Assembly: GCF_002733835.1 (NCBI RefSeq)
Contig: NZ_NVWY01000016.1
Coordinates: 1-60,301, forward strand
Source of the DNA: Alcanivorax sp.
GTDB lineage: Bacteria; Pseudomonadota; Gammaproteobacteria; Pseudomonadales; Alcanivoracaceae
Reading direction: 5' to 3'
Length of the DNA stretch: 60,301 bases
Both the position numbers and the translations under genes were made by a program. Position 1 is the stretch's first letter. The number at the start of each line of letters is the position of its first letter. The notes beneath the pieces were generated by a model. It saw nothing but the letters and a program-made list of their open reading frames with translations. It did not search any database and was not told where the DNA came from. This document shows, one piece after another, positions 42,328-54,224 of this stretch.

Positions 42328-43056
42328 TTAGCCGAGATGCTGCGCCACCCAGGGCCACAGCCAGGGTAGTGCCAGTGCGGTGACCAGGCCACACAGGCCT
42401 AGCGCCAGGCCCGCAAAGGCGCCGGCTTTTTCGCCGTATTCGAAAGCCCGTGCGGTGCCGATGGCATGGGCCACCAGCCCCAGCGCAAAGCCTTTTACCC
42501 GATGATCGCTGACCTTGAGCAGCCGGAAAATGGGCCCGGCGGCGAGCGCGCCGACAATGCCGGTAATGGCCACGGCGCCGGCCGCCAGCGACACATAGCC
42601 GCCGGTGGATTTCACCACTTCCACGGCAATTGGCGTGGTGATGGATTTAGGGGCCAGAGAGCCTACCACTTCGGGTGGGGCGCCCAGCCACCAGGCCAGG
42701 CCTACGGCGATGGCCGCGGAGATGATCGCGCCGAGGAGGGTGGCGACGATAATGGGCTTGAGTACGCTGCGCACGGTGTGCAGTTGCCGGTACAACGGCC
42801 AGGCCAGTGCAACGGTGGCGGGACCCAATAAAAAGGAAATCATCTGGGTTTGTTCGCGATATTCCTCGTAGTCCACGTTGACCAGCGGCAGCACGATAAT
42901 CACCGGAATCGAGGCCACCAGGAAGGGGTGGAAAATGGGCAGGCTGTTACTGCGCCCGTAAACCCACAGCGCGAAGCGGTAGCTGGCCAGCGTCAGTAGC
43001 AGGCCAAACAGCGGCGTGTGGACCAGTTCGGCCAGCTGATCCAGGTTAATCAGCAT
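42328..43056 (-). CDS. lrgB: LrgB/CidB family protein
   Basis: A 242-residue polytopic inner-membrane protein. LSYRFALWVYGRSN-type N-terminus, SFLLGPATVALAWPLYRQL, PKSITTPIAVEVVKSTGG and AHAIGTARAFEYGEKAGAFA are LrgB hallmarks. It pairs with the holin-like CidA/LrgA protein; the pair is thought to move pyruvate or other small acids or tune murein hydrolase release. GGAGGTGACC before ATG 43056 supports the start inside the cidA-like gene (11-bp overlap). Confidence 0.85.
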   Translation of the reverse strand: MLINLDQLAELVHTPLFGLLLTLASYRFALWVYGRSNSLPIFHPFLVASIPVIIVLPLVNVDYEEYREQTQMISFLLGPATVALAWPLYRQLHTVRSVLKPIIVATLLGAIISAAIAVGLAWWLGAPPEVVGSLAPKSITTPIAVEVVKSTGGYVSLAAGAVAITGIVGALAAGPIFRLLKVSDHRVKGFALGLVAHAIGTARAFEYGEKAGAFAGLALGLCGLVTALALPWLWPWVAQHLG

Positions 43057-43435
43057 GGTCACCTCCGCGGCCAGCCGGTTTGCTGGTGGGCTCCCGGTGC
43101 TTGCCACCCAGCAGTTTTTTCAGCATCAGGGTGACTACGATCATGCTGAGAATGGTGCCCAGCACCACGGCCACGCCCAATGCCAGCGCATACTCCTCGT
43201 AGCGGTGCCACTGCAGCACGATGCCCACCCCGAGCGGAAAGATCAGCAAGCTGATGTGCTTGATCAGACCGCCGGCCGCGGGCGCCACCCGTTGCGTGAA
43301 CGGCGCTTCCAGCAGTAATGCCAGCAGTAGCAGCACCATGCCGACCACGGAGGCGGGCAGGGGAATGCCGGTGAGGCGAATAATCACCTCACCGAAAAAC
43401 TGGAATAACAGGAGAATCAGCAGGCCATCGATCAT
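43046..43435 (-). CDS. cidA: CidA/LrgA family holin-like protein
   Basis: A 129-residue protein with four membrane helices. LILLLFQFFGEVIIRLTGIP and LPASVVGMVLLLLALLL (helices 1-2), then LIKHISLLIFPLGVGIVLQW are typical of CidA/LrgA. The tail is basic (KKLLGGKHREP). It lies 7 bp after DsbB and overlaps lrgB, so the three form an operon. Confidence 0.85.
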   Translation of the reverse strand: MIDGLLILLLFQFFGEVIIRLTGIPLPASVVGMVLLLLALLLEAPFTQRVAPAAGGLIKHISLLIFPLGVGIVLQWHRYEEYALALGVAVVLGTILSMIVVTLMLKKLLGGKHREPTSKPAGRGGDHAD

Positions 43436-43442
43436 GACGGGC

Positions 43443-43946
43443 TCAGCGGGGCAGCGGGCGGAACATCTGGATCAGGGCGACCACCAGCAGTCCGGCAAAC
43501 ACCACCATGGACCAGGCCGGCAGGCTCAGGCCGAGAAATGACCAGTCCATTTCTGCGCACTCGCCGGATCCGGCCAGCACTTGCTGGAGGACGTTCTGCA
43601 GGGGAAACACGTCGAGCATGTAGTCCAGCCCGGGGCCGCAGGCGGGTACCTGGTCTGCCGGCAGGTTCTGCAGCCAGATGTGGCGCGCGGCCACGGCGCC
43701 GCCACCGAGGGCGGCCAGGGCGGTCAGAGCCCCATAGATCCGCACACCCACGCCTTTGGGTCCGTGCAGGCTGGCGATCAGCAGGATCACCGCTGCGGCG
43801 ATCACGCCAACGCGCTGGAAAATACACAGGGGGCAGGGTTCCAGCCCATCCACGTGTTGCAGGTACAGGGCGCCGGCCATGGCGGCCAGGCAGGCCAGCA
43901 AGGCGAGGATATTGAGCAGGCGAGGAGCAGGAATAATGGACGACAT
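43443..43946 (-). CDS. dsbB: Disulfide bond formation protein B (DsbB)
   Basis: A 167-residue inner-membrane oxidoreductase reoxidising DsbA and passing electrons to quinone. Four helices; the first periplasmic loop has CPLC (Cys38, Cys41) and the second has Cys103 and Cys130 ([13 protein letters not shown] and [14 protein letters not shown]), the four essential cysteines at the usual spacing. ATG 43946 is chosen by homology; the frame runs on upstream. Linked to CidA/LrgB here, an uncommon operon partner. Confidence 0.9.
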   Translation of the reverse strand: MSSIIPAPRLLNILALLACLAAMAGALYLQHVDGLEPCPLCIFQRVGVIAAAVILLIASLHGPKGVGVRIYGALTALAALGGGAVAARHIWLQNLPADQVPACGPGLDYMLDVFPLQNVLQQVLAGSGECAEMDWSFLGLSLPAWSMVVFAGLLVVALIQMFRPLPR

Positions 43947-44107
43947 GGGCGGCTCTTTTCGTCGGGGACCGGCGAAGGGTAGGCAAAAGCGGCGGTGGCG
44001 GCAAGGGGGAAGAACGGCTGGGGGGAACGCAGGATGTCGGCTGCGCAAGGCGCAAGCAACGCTTCCCCCGCAAGGCGGGAGGGAGCTAACCGTTGTGCGG
44101 GCTCGCG

Positions 44108-44299
44108 TCAGGCCTGTTTGGCGTTTTTCTGCTGCAGATTGCGGTCGTGCCAGGCGTCGATGCCGGCTTGCCAGCCGTCGAACCACCATTGTGTCAGTGG
44201 GGCATCCGTATAGGGGCAGCGGTTGCTGTCACCGCCGGACATCCCCCACATGCAGCCCTGATTGTACGCTTTTTCGCACTGTTCCCGATCTGGAGACAT
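44108..44299 (-). CDS. rmf: Ribosome modulation factor-like protein
   Basis: A 63-residue protein. [20 protein letters not shown] followed by [17 protein letters not shown] follows the RMF pattern A-x-x-x-G-x-x-x-G-x-x-G...CPY...W-x-x-GW-x-x-A. RMF dimerises and hibernates ribosomes in stationary phase. AAGGAG 7 bases before ATG 44299 is strong. The reading frame upstream of this ATG is unrelated. A perfect palindrome lies 34 bp upstream. Confidence 0.75.
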   Translation of the reverse strand: MSPDREQCEKAYNQGCMWGMSGGDSNRCPYTDAPLTQWWFDGWQAGIDAWHDRNLQQKNAKQA

Positions 44300-44332
44300 G
44301 CCGTTGCTCCTTGTCACGTTCCATCGAGAGTA

Positions 44333-44344
44333 GCACTGCAGTGC
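44333..44344. promoter_or_regulatory. 12-bp perfect palindrome upstream of the RMF-like gene
   Basis: GCACTGCAGTGC lies 34 bp before the RMF-like start, in a position compatible with an operator or a 5'-leader structure. The binding protein is unknown. Confidence 0.4.
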
Positions 44345-44505
44345 AATTTGCATAGCGTGCGAGTCCGCATTTTTGTTGTGCAAATGCAGCAAACGCCGCC
44401 CAGGTGCAGCGTTATCGGTGGCCTGTGCAACGAAATGTGTCGCAGTGCAACGTGAGGGTGAGGTGCGCTGACACCTTTCCGCGAGAAAAGCCGGGATAGT
44501 GGGTT

Positions 44506-44542
44506 CCGGTGAAGCTGCCCCGCAGGGGGTGAGCTTCACCGG
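44506..44542 (-). terminator. Hairpin at the 3' end of gshA
   Basis: CCGGTGAAGCT pairs perfectly with AGCTTCACCGG over 11 bp, with an internal GCCCC/GGGGGT second helix. It begins 8 bp past the gshA stop; there is no T-run, so intrinsic termination is uncertain. Confidence 0.5.
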
Positions 44543-44549
44543 GCCTGGG

Positions 44550-46112
44550 TCAGTCGCGGAAGTAATCGGCCAGGTAATCCTCGAAGGATTGCTGTTCGGC
44601 GGCTTCACCAGCGGCCTGTTCCGCCAGGCTGTCGGCGGCCAGTTCTTCCAGTCGCTGGTTGGTCTCGTCGCAACGCTGGCGGGACAGGAAGTGATCCCGG
44701 TGGGCCAGGGCCTGATCCATGGCGAACTGGAAAAAGCCCTGATTGCGGTTTTCCAGTTGCTCCAGAATCCGCGCGGACGGAGTGGCGCCGGGGTTGTCGA
44801 CTTTTTCCTGCTGGTGCGCCAGTGCCTCGGCATAGTTGGTGCCGCCATGGGCGCGGTCAAACAGTTCGGCAATGGGCTGCATCTGCTCCAGCTTTTCCGT
44901 GGCCCAGTCTTTCAGACTCACCGACTTGCCCCAGTTGCAGAGCTGGGTGGCGGTGTTGCGGCCGTCATAGACCACCTTGCGCAGGTTTTCCTTGCTGGCA
45001 TGCAGGTCGCATTTTTCCAGTTGCGGTGATTCGCGCAGCAGGCAATAGGTGGCGAACAGGTCCAGAAAGCGGATTTCCTGCTGGTTGATGCCCACCGGTT
45101 CGAACGGATTCAGATCCAGCGCGCGGATTTCGATGTATTCCACGCCGCGTTCCCGCAATGCTGTGGTGGGGCGCTCGCCCGGGTTGATGGTGCGCTTGGG
45201 GCGAATGGACGAGTAGTACTCGTTCTCGATCTGCAGAATATTGGTGTTGAGCTGGCGGTATTCATCCCCCACCTTGACGCCGATTTTCTCGTAGGCCGGT
45301 TCCGGTGTCTTGATGGCGTGGGTGAGGGTGCTGACGTACTCATCCAGGTTGTTGTAGCTGATCGCCAGGGACGACTGGGCATTGTTCTGGTAGCCCAGGT
45401 CGCTCATGCGCAGGCTGGTGGCCTGGGGGCGATACAGGGAGTGATCAAAACGCTCCAGCAAATCGTGCTCGCGGCCGGCCAGGAAAGAGGCACACAGGGC
45501 CGGGGAGGCGCCGAACAGGTACACCAGCAGCCAGGAATAGCGCTGGAAATTGCGGGTCAGGTCGAAGTAGCGACGGGAAATGTAATCCTGCAACGGTGCG
45601 TTGTCGTCTTCCAGTTGCTGGTTCAGTTTCCAGAATGCTTCCGGGTAGGAAAAGTTGTAATGGATGCCGGCAATGGTTTGCATCTTGCGGCCGTAACGAT
45701 GGCCGAGCCCTTCCCGGTAGACGGTTTTCATGCGGCCCACATTGGCACTGCCGTATTGCGCCACGGGTACATCACTGTCCTTGCCGATCATGCAGGGCAT
45801 GGAGTTGACCCACAGCACTTCATCGCCAATGTGGCTGTACACATAGCGGTGGAGCTGTTCGAGAAACTCGATGGGTTTGTGCAGTTCGGTGCTGGGCGGG
45901 GTAATAAACTCCAGCAGCGCTTCGGAATAATCCGTGGTTATGTAGGGGTGCGTCAGTGCAGAGCCCAGCGCTTTGGGATGCGGGGTTTGCGCAAGGGTGC
46001 CATCGGTGGTGATGCGCAGGCTTTCTTTCTCGATGCCGCGACGGATACCAGCCAGGGTGGCGGCGGCATCTGAATCCAGCAGGGCATGAATTCTCTGTTC
46101 AAGATGCTTCAT
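44550..46112 (-). CDS. gshA: Glutamate-cysteine ligase (GshA)
   Basis: A 520-residue ATP-dependent ligase, the first step of glutathione synthesis. RRGIEKESLRITTDGTLAQ (nucleotide/Glu site), HPYITTDYSEALLEFITPP, MPCMIG-x-DSDVPVAQYG and EYIEIRALDLNPFEPVG are family hallmarks; the metal-binding E residues are in GIEKE and YSEALLEF. The length matches E. coli GshA. ATG 46112 is the homologous start (MKHLEQRIHALL). Confidence 0.92.
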   Translation of the reverse strand: MKHLEQRIHALLDSDAAATLAGIRRGIEKESLRITTDGTLAQTPHPKALGSALTHPYITTDYSEALLEFITPPSTELHKPIEFLEQLHRYVYSHIGDEVLWVNSMPCMIGKDSDVPVAQYGSANVGRMKTVYREGLGHRYGRKMQTIAGIHYNFSYPEAFWKLNQQLEDDNAPLQDYISRRYFDLTRNFQRYSWLLVYLFGASPALCASFLAGREHDLLERFDHSLYRPQATSLRMSDLGYQNNAQSSLAISYNNLDEYVSTLTHAIKTPEPAYEKIGVKVGDEYRQLNTNILQIENEYYSSIRPKRTINPGERPTTALRERGVEYIEIRALDLNPFEPVGINQQEIRFLDLFATYCLLRESPQLEKCDLHASKENLRKVVYDGRNTATQLCNWGKSVSLKDWATEKLEQMQPIAELFDRAHGGTNYAEALAHQQEKVDNPGATPSARILEQLENRNQGFFQFAMDQALAHRDHFLSRQRCDETNQRLEELAADSLAEQAAGEAAEQQSFEDYLADYFRD

Positions 46113-46217
46113 GGTTGGGGCCTGTCGTGCGGCCGCCCGGGTGTGGGGCTGGCCGCGGGTGTGACGGAATTCCGACAATCATGGGGCAATAGAATGACGC
46201 TGAGAAGTCACTCCCGT

Positions 46218-48581
<2,364 letters not shown>

Positions 48582-48642
48582 GATATGTCCTGACGGCGTG
48601 CGGCCTGCGAGCGTATTGCCGGCAAGCGTTCTTCAAATACAA

Positions 48643-48677
48643 AACGACCGGAATCATAGGGAATGAATCCGGTCGTT
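48643..48677 (-). terminator. Terminator between the PilH-like and tex genes
   Basis: On the minus strand AACGACCGGA and TCCGGTCGTT form a perfect 10-bp stem followed by TTTTG. It sits 87 bp downstream of the receiver gene and 60 bp before tex starts. Confidence 0.8.
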
Positions 48678-48763
48678 GATAGATTGACTTGTAAAAGCGG
48701 CTGTGGCTGTGGCGCAGGTCATGAATGCTCGGTTATCGCGCGTGACGGGCCGCGAACGGCGAC

Positions 48764-49126
48764 TCAGCCCAGCGCTTCATTGATCTTGGCGACCAGTTCC
48801 GCTTCCACCGGCGGTTTGACCACATAGCCGAAGGCGCCCTGGCGTTCGCCCCAGACCTTGTCGGTTTCCTGGTCCTTGGTCGTCACCAGAATCACCGGAA
48901 TGCTTTCGGTGGCCGGGTCGCGGGTGATCTTGCGGGTGGCCTGGAAGCCGTTCAGTTCCGGCATGACCACATCCATCAGGATCAGATCGGGCTGCTCCTG
49001 ACGGGCTTTTTCTATCCCTTCCATGCCGTTGGTGGCAGTAACGACATCATGGCCCTGACCCTGGACAATCTTTACCAGATTGGTCAGCTGGGTCGGGGAA
49101 TCGTCCACCACAAGAATTTTGGCCAT
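48764..49126 (-). CDS. pilH: PilH-like single-domain response regulator
   Basis: A 120-residue CheY-like receiver: KILVVDDSPTQL (acidic pocket), LILMDVVMPELNGFQATRKI with phosphoacceptor Asp52, IPVILVTTKDQETDKVWGERQ, and Lys in VVKPP. The DQETDKVWG-x-RQGA segment is characteristic of PilH, the second receiver of the type IV pilus chemosensory pathway. Here it stands alone without pilGIJ, so assignment to pili rests on sequence only. GAGGAG before ATG 49126. Confidence 0.8.
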   Translation of the reverse strand: MAKILVVDDSPTQLTNLVKIVQGQGHDVVTATNGMEGIEKARQEQPDLILMDVVMPELNGFQATRKITRDPATESIPVILVTTKDQETDKVWGERQGAFGYVVKPPVEAELVAKINEALG

Positions 49127-49262
49127 GTTGCTCTCCTCAAGCCGCTATTGATCCCATCGGCTGTATTTTTATATGTGTCTCGATCCAATCGCGAATCATA
49201 CCAGCGACGGGTCAAAAGGTAAGCTGTCGAATTGTGGCACATGTGTGCCGCAATGGGGCAGC

Positions 49263-52200
49263 TTACCGGGTAAATGTGTGGGCGCTGCGCCGCCCCCATA
49301 GCAGAATGGGCAACACAATCAGGGCGGTTATCAGCGTCCAGCGGGCCAGTGCCCAGAAACTGTTGGCCAGCAGATCGCCGTGATGCCCTGCCAGTGGTGC
49401 CAGGGCGGCAATGATAAGGCTGCCCAGCCCGGTCATCAGCAGCCAGCGCGGCGCCAGCGCCAGCGCCAGGTGGCGCCGACGGAACAGGCACCACAGAAAG
49501 GCTGCTCCCAGCCCCAACATGAGCAGCCACGCCAGCCCGGCAGGGATGAGCAGCAGCAGGCTGGCATCGTTGCTGGCGGCGGCCATGAGCAAGGCAAGGT
49601 TGCCGAACACTTTGAGCAGCAGGAAGGGGCCGAGCAGCATGACCCACCAGAGGTTGCCGCCCAGGCCCTGCGGGCCGGGTTGCTGGCGGTAGTGAGCCGG
49701 ATCAAAACGCCAGGCGCGCTGCAACAGGGAGCCCCAGTTGTCTGACGCCAGATGGTGGCTGAGTCCGTGGATGCGATCGCGCTGCTCCTCAATCAGCATC
49801 AGCATGGCGGGCACCACCAACAGAATCAGCCCGGTGCCGAACAGCAGCCCGAACACCAGGCTGACCGCCATGGGTTTGAGGAACTGGGCCTGCAGGGAGC
49901 TTTCGAACAGAATCGGGGTGAGGCCGGCGATGGTGGTGATGGACGTGAGCAGCACCGCGCGCAGACGGCGTACACAGGCCTCCACAATCGCCTGGAATCG
50001 TTCCATGCCTTCGGCGACCAGCTGCTGGTAGAAGCTCACCAGCACGATGGAGTCGTTGACGATAATGCCGGACAGACCGAACAGCCCCATGGCCGAGAAC
50101 ATGGAGAATTTAATGCCGAAGGGGGCGGTGAAGATATGCCCGATGACCGCCCCGGTGAGGCCGAAGAAGATCGCCGTCATGATCGCGATTGGCCAGGAAT
50201 AGGAACTGAACACCCAGGCCAGCACGATATAGATGATGGCCAGCCCGAGCAGGGCGCCGGTGGCCAGATCCTGCAGGTTTTCCGCCTGCTCCTGCAGCTT
50301 GCCTTCGTAGCCCACGCCGATGCCGTACTGGCTCTTCAATTCCGGCAGGATACCTTCGTTGAGTGTGGCGATAATTTCGTTGGCGTTGCCCTGTTCCGGG
50401 TCCAGGTCGGCGTAGACAGTGACCGCCAGTTCGCCGTTGACGCGGCGCAGCAGGTCCACGCCCTTGCGGGCGTCAAAGGTGACAACGTCGCGCAGGGGAA
50501 TGGCTTCGCCCTGATTGGTGATGATGGGCAGGCGTTCGATGGCGCTGAAGCGTCGACGTTCGCTGTCCGGCAGCATCACCCGCACTTCCACTTCCTCGTC
50601 TTCTTCGTTGTAGAGCTGCGCCAGGCTGCCGTCGAAGGCGGAGCGCAGCTGGCTGGCCACGTCGCTGAGGGTCAGCCCCAGAGCGCGGCCCTGGGCGGTG
50701 AGCTGAAAGGTCAGCTGTTCCTTGCCGTAGGGCAGGTCGTCATCCACATTGCTGACGCCGGAAAACTCGTTGAGGCGTTCCTGCAGGGCCAATGAGGCGG
50801 CTTTCAGGGTGAGAGCATCGCTGCCGGTGAGTTTGACTTCGATGGGTTTGCCCGGTGGGCCGGCTTCGGCCTGGGATATGGTCAGCTGATCCAGGCCTGC
50901 CGGCAGGGAGAGTTTTTCGCGCCAGGCGTCGACCAGTTGATCGTTGGAGATGTCCCGGTCCGAGCCGGTGTAGACCTCCACCACCAGGGTGCCGTATTCA
51001 TCACCGAACTTGTCCTGGCGCCCGCCGATATTGGGGAAGCCGGCGGCGGCGCCGTGGTGGCTGATGATGGTATGGACCAGATGCCCGCCCAGTTCCTCGT
51101 TGGTTTCTTCCAGGGTGTGTTCCAGCTCGGCCAGGAAGTTGTCCACCTGTTGTTTGTCGGTGCCGGAGGAAAACTCCACCACGGCACGCAGCTGGTCGCC
51201 ATCCACCGGTGGGAAGAAGGTGAACTTGAGCCAGCCGGTGGCCACCAGTGACAGGGCGACAATAAAGGCGCAGACGGCCGACACGCTGACCAGTTTGCGG
51301 TGGTCGATGGACCATTCCACCAGGGGGCGGAAGCGCTCATCCCGGAAACGATTGAAACCGGCGTCGATGCGTTCGCGCAGGCCACTGGCCTTGACCTCAA
51401 TGCCGCGAAAACTGTGGTGCAGGTGGCCGGGCAGCACCAGAAAACATTCCATCAGGGAGGCGAGGATCACACAGATCATCACGAAGGGAATGTCGAAAGC
51501 GATCTTGCCCATGGCGCCGCCCATCATGCCCAGCGGCAGGAAGGCGGCGATGGTGGTGGTGGACGATGCCACCACTGGCCAGAACATGCGCCGCGCACCC
51601 CCCAGGGCCGCGCGCTGGGCGGATTCGCCCTGCTGCAGATGGGTGAGGGTGTCTTCGCCCACCACGATGGCGTCGTCCACGATCAGGCCCAGGGCCAGAA
51701 TCAGGCCGAACAGGCTGATCATGTTGATGGTGCCGCCGAACACCCAGAGTATTCCGAGGGTGGCCATGAACGACACGGGAATACCAATCGTGACCCACCT
51801 GGCCACCCGGGAGTTAAGAAAGAAGTAGAGGGTCAGTACCACCAGTACCAGCCCGGAAATACCGTTCCACAGCAGGGTGGAAATACGTTCCTGCACGTGC
51901 TTCCAGGCTTCGAAATAGAACGTCATTTTGACGCCGGCGGGCAGCGAATCTTTGTGCTCGGCGCCCCATGCACGAACCTTTTTTGCCAGGTCCAGCATGT
52001 CGTCATCTTCGCCGCGCATCACCTGCAGTTCGATGGCGGGTTTGCCTTCGAAGGTGAGCGTGGCCTGATCATCCCGGGGGCGTCGTTCGATGATGGCCAC
52101 GTCGCCCAGGCTCAGCTGCTGGCCGTCGGCAGTGGTGATCAGGGGCAATTCGGCAAACGCCCTTTCGTCACGGCGCTGGCCCAGTGCCCGCAGTTGTTTG

Positions 52201-52880
52201 GCGGCGTCGTCACGGCCCACGGTGCCGGCGGGGGTGTCTTGGCTGAAGCTGCGAACCTTGTCGCCGATCTGCCCCAGGGTCATGCCCAGATCGTGCAGGG
52301 TGCTGGTGGGCACCTGGATGGCCATTTCTTCTTCCGGCAGGCCGATGAATTCCACTTTGCCGGCGCCCAGCGCCAGCAGCTCATCTTCCATTTCCCGCAC
52401 CAGCGGGCGCAGCTCTTCCCGGCTGCCGTTTTCCGTGGACACCAGAATTGAGGTGACCAGGGAATAGCGGGTGATTTTCTGAATCACCGGGCGTTCGGCA
52501 TCCTGTGGCAGGTTGCGGATGGAGTCGATGCGCTGACGCACTTCATCCAGGGCCAGGCCCAGGTCACTGCCGTCTTCCAGTTCAATAAAGATGGCGCTGG
52601 CGCCCTGCTGGGAGCGGGCGATCAACTTGCGGGTGTTGGGCAGGGTTTTCAGGGCCTGCTCAACGGGAATGGTGATGGAGCGTTGCACATCTTCCGGGCT
52701 GGCGCCGCGCCAGGGGATGGTGACGGTGACGTACTCGAAATCGAAATCCGGGAACAGCTGGGTGTTCAGCCGGGTCAGGCCCAGTACCCCGAGCATGATC
52801 ATCAGCGCCATCAGCAGGTTGGAGGCAACCTTGTGTTCGGTAAAGCTGGCAATCAGGCCCCGCGACTCACTCACTGTCAC
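49263..52880 (-). CDS. RND (HAE1-like) efflux pump inner-membrane subunit with C-terminal membrane extension
   Basis: A 1205-residue proton-driven pump. N-terminal FTEHKVASNLLMALMIML, then PDFDFEYVTVTIPWRGASPE and QQGASAIFIELEDGSDL, the RND helix with ALGLIVDDAIVVGEDTL (the paired aspartates of proton relay), a matching second half (LSGIIVNDSIVLVSFY). Typical HAE1 pumps end near 1050; here about 160 residues follow, with four or five extra hydrophobic segments (WWVMLLGPFLLLK, LLLIPAGLAWLLMLG). Substrate unknown; the operon starts with an adaptor gene that overlaps this gene by 14 bp. No outer-membrane channel is encoded nearby. Confidence 0.88.
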   Translation of the reverse strand: MTVSESRGLIASFTEHKVASNLLMALMIMLGVLGLTRLNTQLFPDFDFEYVTVTIPWRGASPEDVQRSITIPVEQALKTLPNTRKLIARSQQGASAIFIELEDGSDLGLALDEVRQRIDSIRNLPQDAERPVIQKITRYSLVTSILVSTENGSREELRPLVREMEDELLALGAGKVEFIGLPEEEMAIQVPTSTLHDLGMTLGQIGDKVRSFSQDTPAGTVGRDDAAKQLRALGQRRDERAFAELPLITTADGQQLSLGDVAIIERRPRDDQATLTFEGKPAIELQVMRGEDDDMLDLAKKVRAWGAEHKDSLPAGVKMTFYFEAWKHVQERISTLLWNGISGLVLVVLTLYFFLNSRVARWVTIGIPVSFMATLGILWVFGGTINMISLFGLILALGLIVDDAIVVGEDTLTHLQQGESAQRAALGGARRMFWPVVASSTTTIAAFLPLGMMGGAMGKIAFDIPFVMICVILASLMECFLVLPGHLHHSFRGIEVKASGLRERIDAGFNRFRDERFRPLVEWSIDHRKLVSVSAVCAFIVALSLVATGWLKFTFFPPVDGDQLRAVVEFSSGTDKQQVDNFLAELEHTLEETNEELGGHLVHTIISHHGAAAGFPNIGGRQDKFGDEYGTLVVEVYTGSDRDISNDQLVDAWREKLSLPAGLDQLTISQAEAGPPGKPIEVKLTGSDALTLKAASLALQERLNEFSGVSNVDDDLPYGKEQLTFQLTAQGRALGLTLSDVASQLRSAFDGSLAQLYNEEDEEVEVRVMLPDSERRRFSAIERLPIITNQGEAIPLRDVVTFDARKGVDLLRRVNGELAVTVYADLDPEQGNANEIIATLNEGILPELKSQYGIGVGYEGKLQEQAENLQDLATGALLGLAIIYIVLAWVFSSYSWPIAIMTAIFFGLTGAVIGHIFTAPFGIKFSMFSAMGLFGLSGIIVNDSIVLVSFYQQLVAEGMERFQAIVEACVRRLRAVLLTSITTIAGLTPILFESSLQAQFLKPMAVSLVFGLLFGTGLILLVVPAMLMLIEEQRDRIHGLSHHLASDNWGSLLQRAWRFDPAHYRQQPGPQGLGGNLWWVMLLGPFLLLKVFGNLALLMAAASNDASLLLLIPAGLAWLLMLGLGAAFLWCLFRRRHLALALAPRWLLMTGLGSLIIAALAPLAGHHGDLLANSFWALARWTLITALIVLPILLWGRRSAHTFTR

Positions 52881-54210
52881 CGCCCTGGTTATCCGGTTCT
52901 GTATCCGTTTCCGGGCTGCTGCTCTGGGTCTCGGTTTCGGTATCAGCGTTACTGCCGGGCACCGGTTGCGGGTCCACGGCCAGGCCGACGATGGCCTGGG
53001 GCAGCTGGGTGGTCATGATGCGTTCGCCGCCTTTCAGGGTGTCGGCGCGCAGCAACAGCAGGGAGCGGTCGCCATCGATGGCTTCCCCGACGATATGGGC
53101 GGACACGCGCTGCAAGCGGTGGTCGTCGTCGATGCGGTACAGGCGGTTGAGCCCATGCAGGGCGGTGGCCGGCAGCGCCAGCAGTTGCGGCTGGGCGGGG
53201 AGCGTCAGGGTGATGGTCAGCGGGCGGCCCAGCGCGGCGGTGGGCACCCCTTTGGCACTGTCACCGCTGAAGGCAAACAGGCCGTCGATACCGCCACGGG
53301 CATCGGCCGCATCCCCGGCCAGCCGTTTCAGATTCAATGGCAGGGTATGGCCTTCCAGCTGGGTGCTGGCGGTCAGGTCGCCGGCGATCAGCCCTTCGCG
53401 AACGGCCGGCAGGTAGCGGTCGGGAATCTGCGCGCGCACTTCCAGTTCGGTATCGGCAAACAGGTCAATGAGCGGCTCGCCGGGGCGTACCCGCTCGCCG
53501 GGGGCCACGCTCACCTGGGTAATGGTGCCGTCGAACGGTGCGTTGACGGTGGTGCGAGCCAGGTCGATCTTCGCTTGTTCCAGCTGCGCCTCGGCGCTGG
53601 CCAGGCGGGCTTCCATGCGCGCCAGCTCGTTACGGAAATCACTGACACTGAGTTGCCGCTGGCTGAGAGACAGGTCTGCCCGGGCCTGGGCTTCTTCGGC
53701 CTGATCCAGCTGGGTCTGGGCCACCAGTTTGCGTTCACGCAGGGACTGGATGCGCTCCAGATTATCGGCGGACAGCTGGGCCAGCTTCTTTTCCAGCGTC
53801 AGGTTTTTCTTGTCGCTCTGGTAGCGCAGCCGGGTGGTTTCCAGCTGGGCGGCGGCTTCGTCGCGGGTGGCTTTGGCGCGGTCCCGGGCCAGGGCGGCTT
53901 CGGTGTCGTCCAGCTGGATCAGTAATTGGCCTTCGGTGACCCGGTTGCCGGCCCGTACCGGAATGCTGTCCACATTGGCGGTGACCACGGCGGTGAGACC
54001 GGCCGCGCGGGGGGACTGCACCCGGCCGAACAGCTGGATCTGCGGCGAGCGCGCCTGGGGATCGGCCAGCACGAAACGCACCCGGGCATGGTTGTCCAGC
54101 ACGTCGCGGGTGGGGGCGGACGGTTTGAAGATGGCGAGCAGAATGATCGCCAGCACCGTGCCCAGAATAACGAAGGCTACCGGGGGAAGTTGTTTCAGGC
54201 GGTCTCGCAA
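52867..54210 (-). CDS. RND periplasmic adaptor (HlyD/membrane fusion protein)
   Basis: A 447-residue adaptor with an N-terminal anchor (PVAFVILGTVLAIILLAIF), lipoyl half (TAVVTANVDSIPVRAGNRV), long coiled-coil hairpin (ALARDRAKATRDEAAAQLE to ARLASAEAQLEQAKIDLA), second lipoyl half (VNAPFDGTITQVSVAPGERV) and beta-barrel. The C-terminus is acidic and low in complexity. Start is TTG 54210 with AAAGGA upstream. A Fur-like site lies 15 bp before it, so the pump may be iron- or metal-responsive (inference). Confidence 0.85.
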   Translation of the reverse strand: MRDRLKQLPPVAFVILGTVLAIILLAIFKPSAPTRDVLDNHARVRFVLADPQARSPQIQLFGRVQSPRAAGLTAVVTANVDSIPVRAGNRVTEGQLLIQLDDTEAALARDRAKATRDEAAAQLETTRLRYQSDKKNLTLEKKLAQLSADNLERIQSLRERKLVAQTQLDQAEEAQARADLSLSQRQLSVSDFRNELARMEARLASAEAQLEQAKIDLARTTVNAPFDGTITQVSVAPGERVRPGEPLIDLFADTELEVRAQIPDRYLPAVREGLIAGDLTASTQLEGHTLPLNLKRLAGDAADARGGIDGLFAFSGDSAKGVPTAALGRPLTITLTLPAQPQLLALPATALHGLNRLYRIDDDHRLQRVSAHIVGEAIDGDRSLLLLRADTLKGGERIMTTQLPQAIVGLAVDPQPVPGSNADTETETQSSSPETDTEPDNQGGDSE

Positions 54211-54224
54211 GGGAAATCCTTTAT

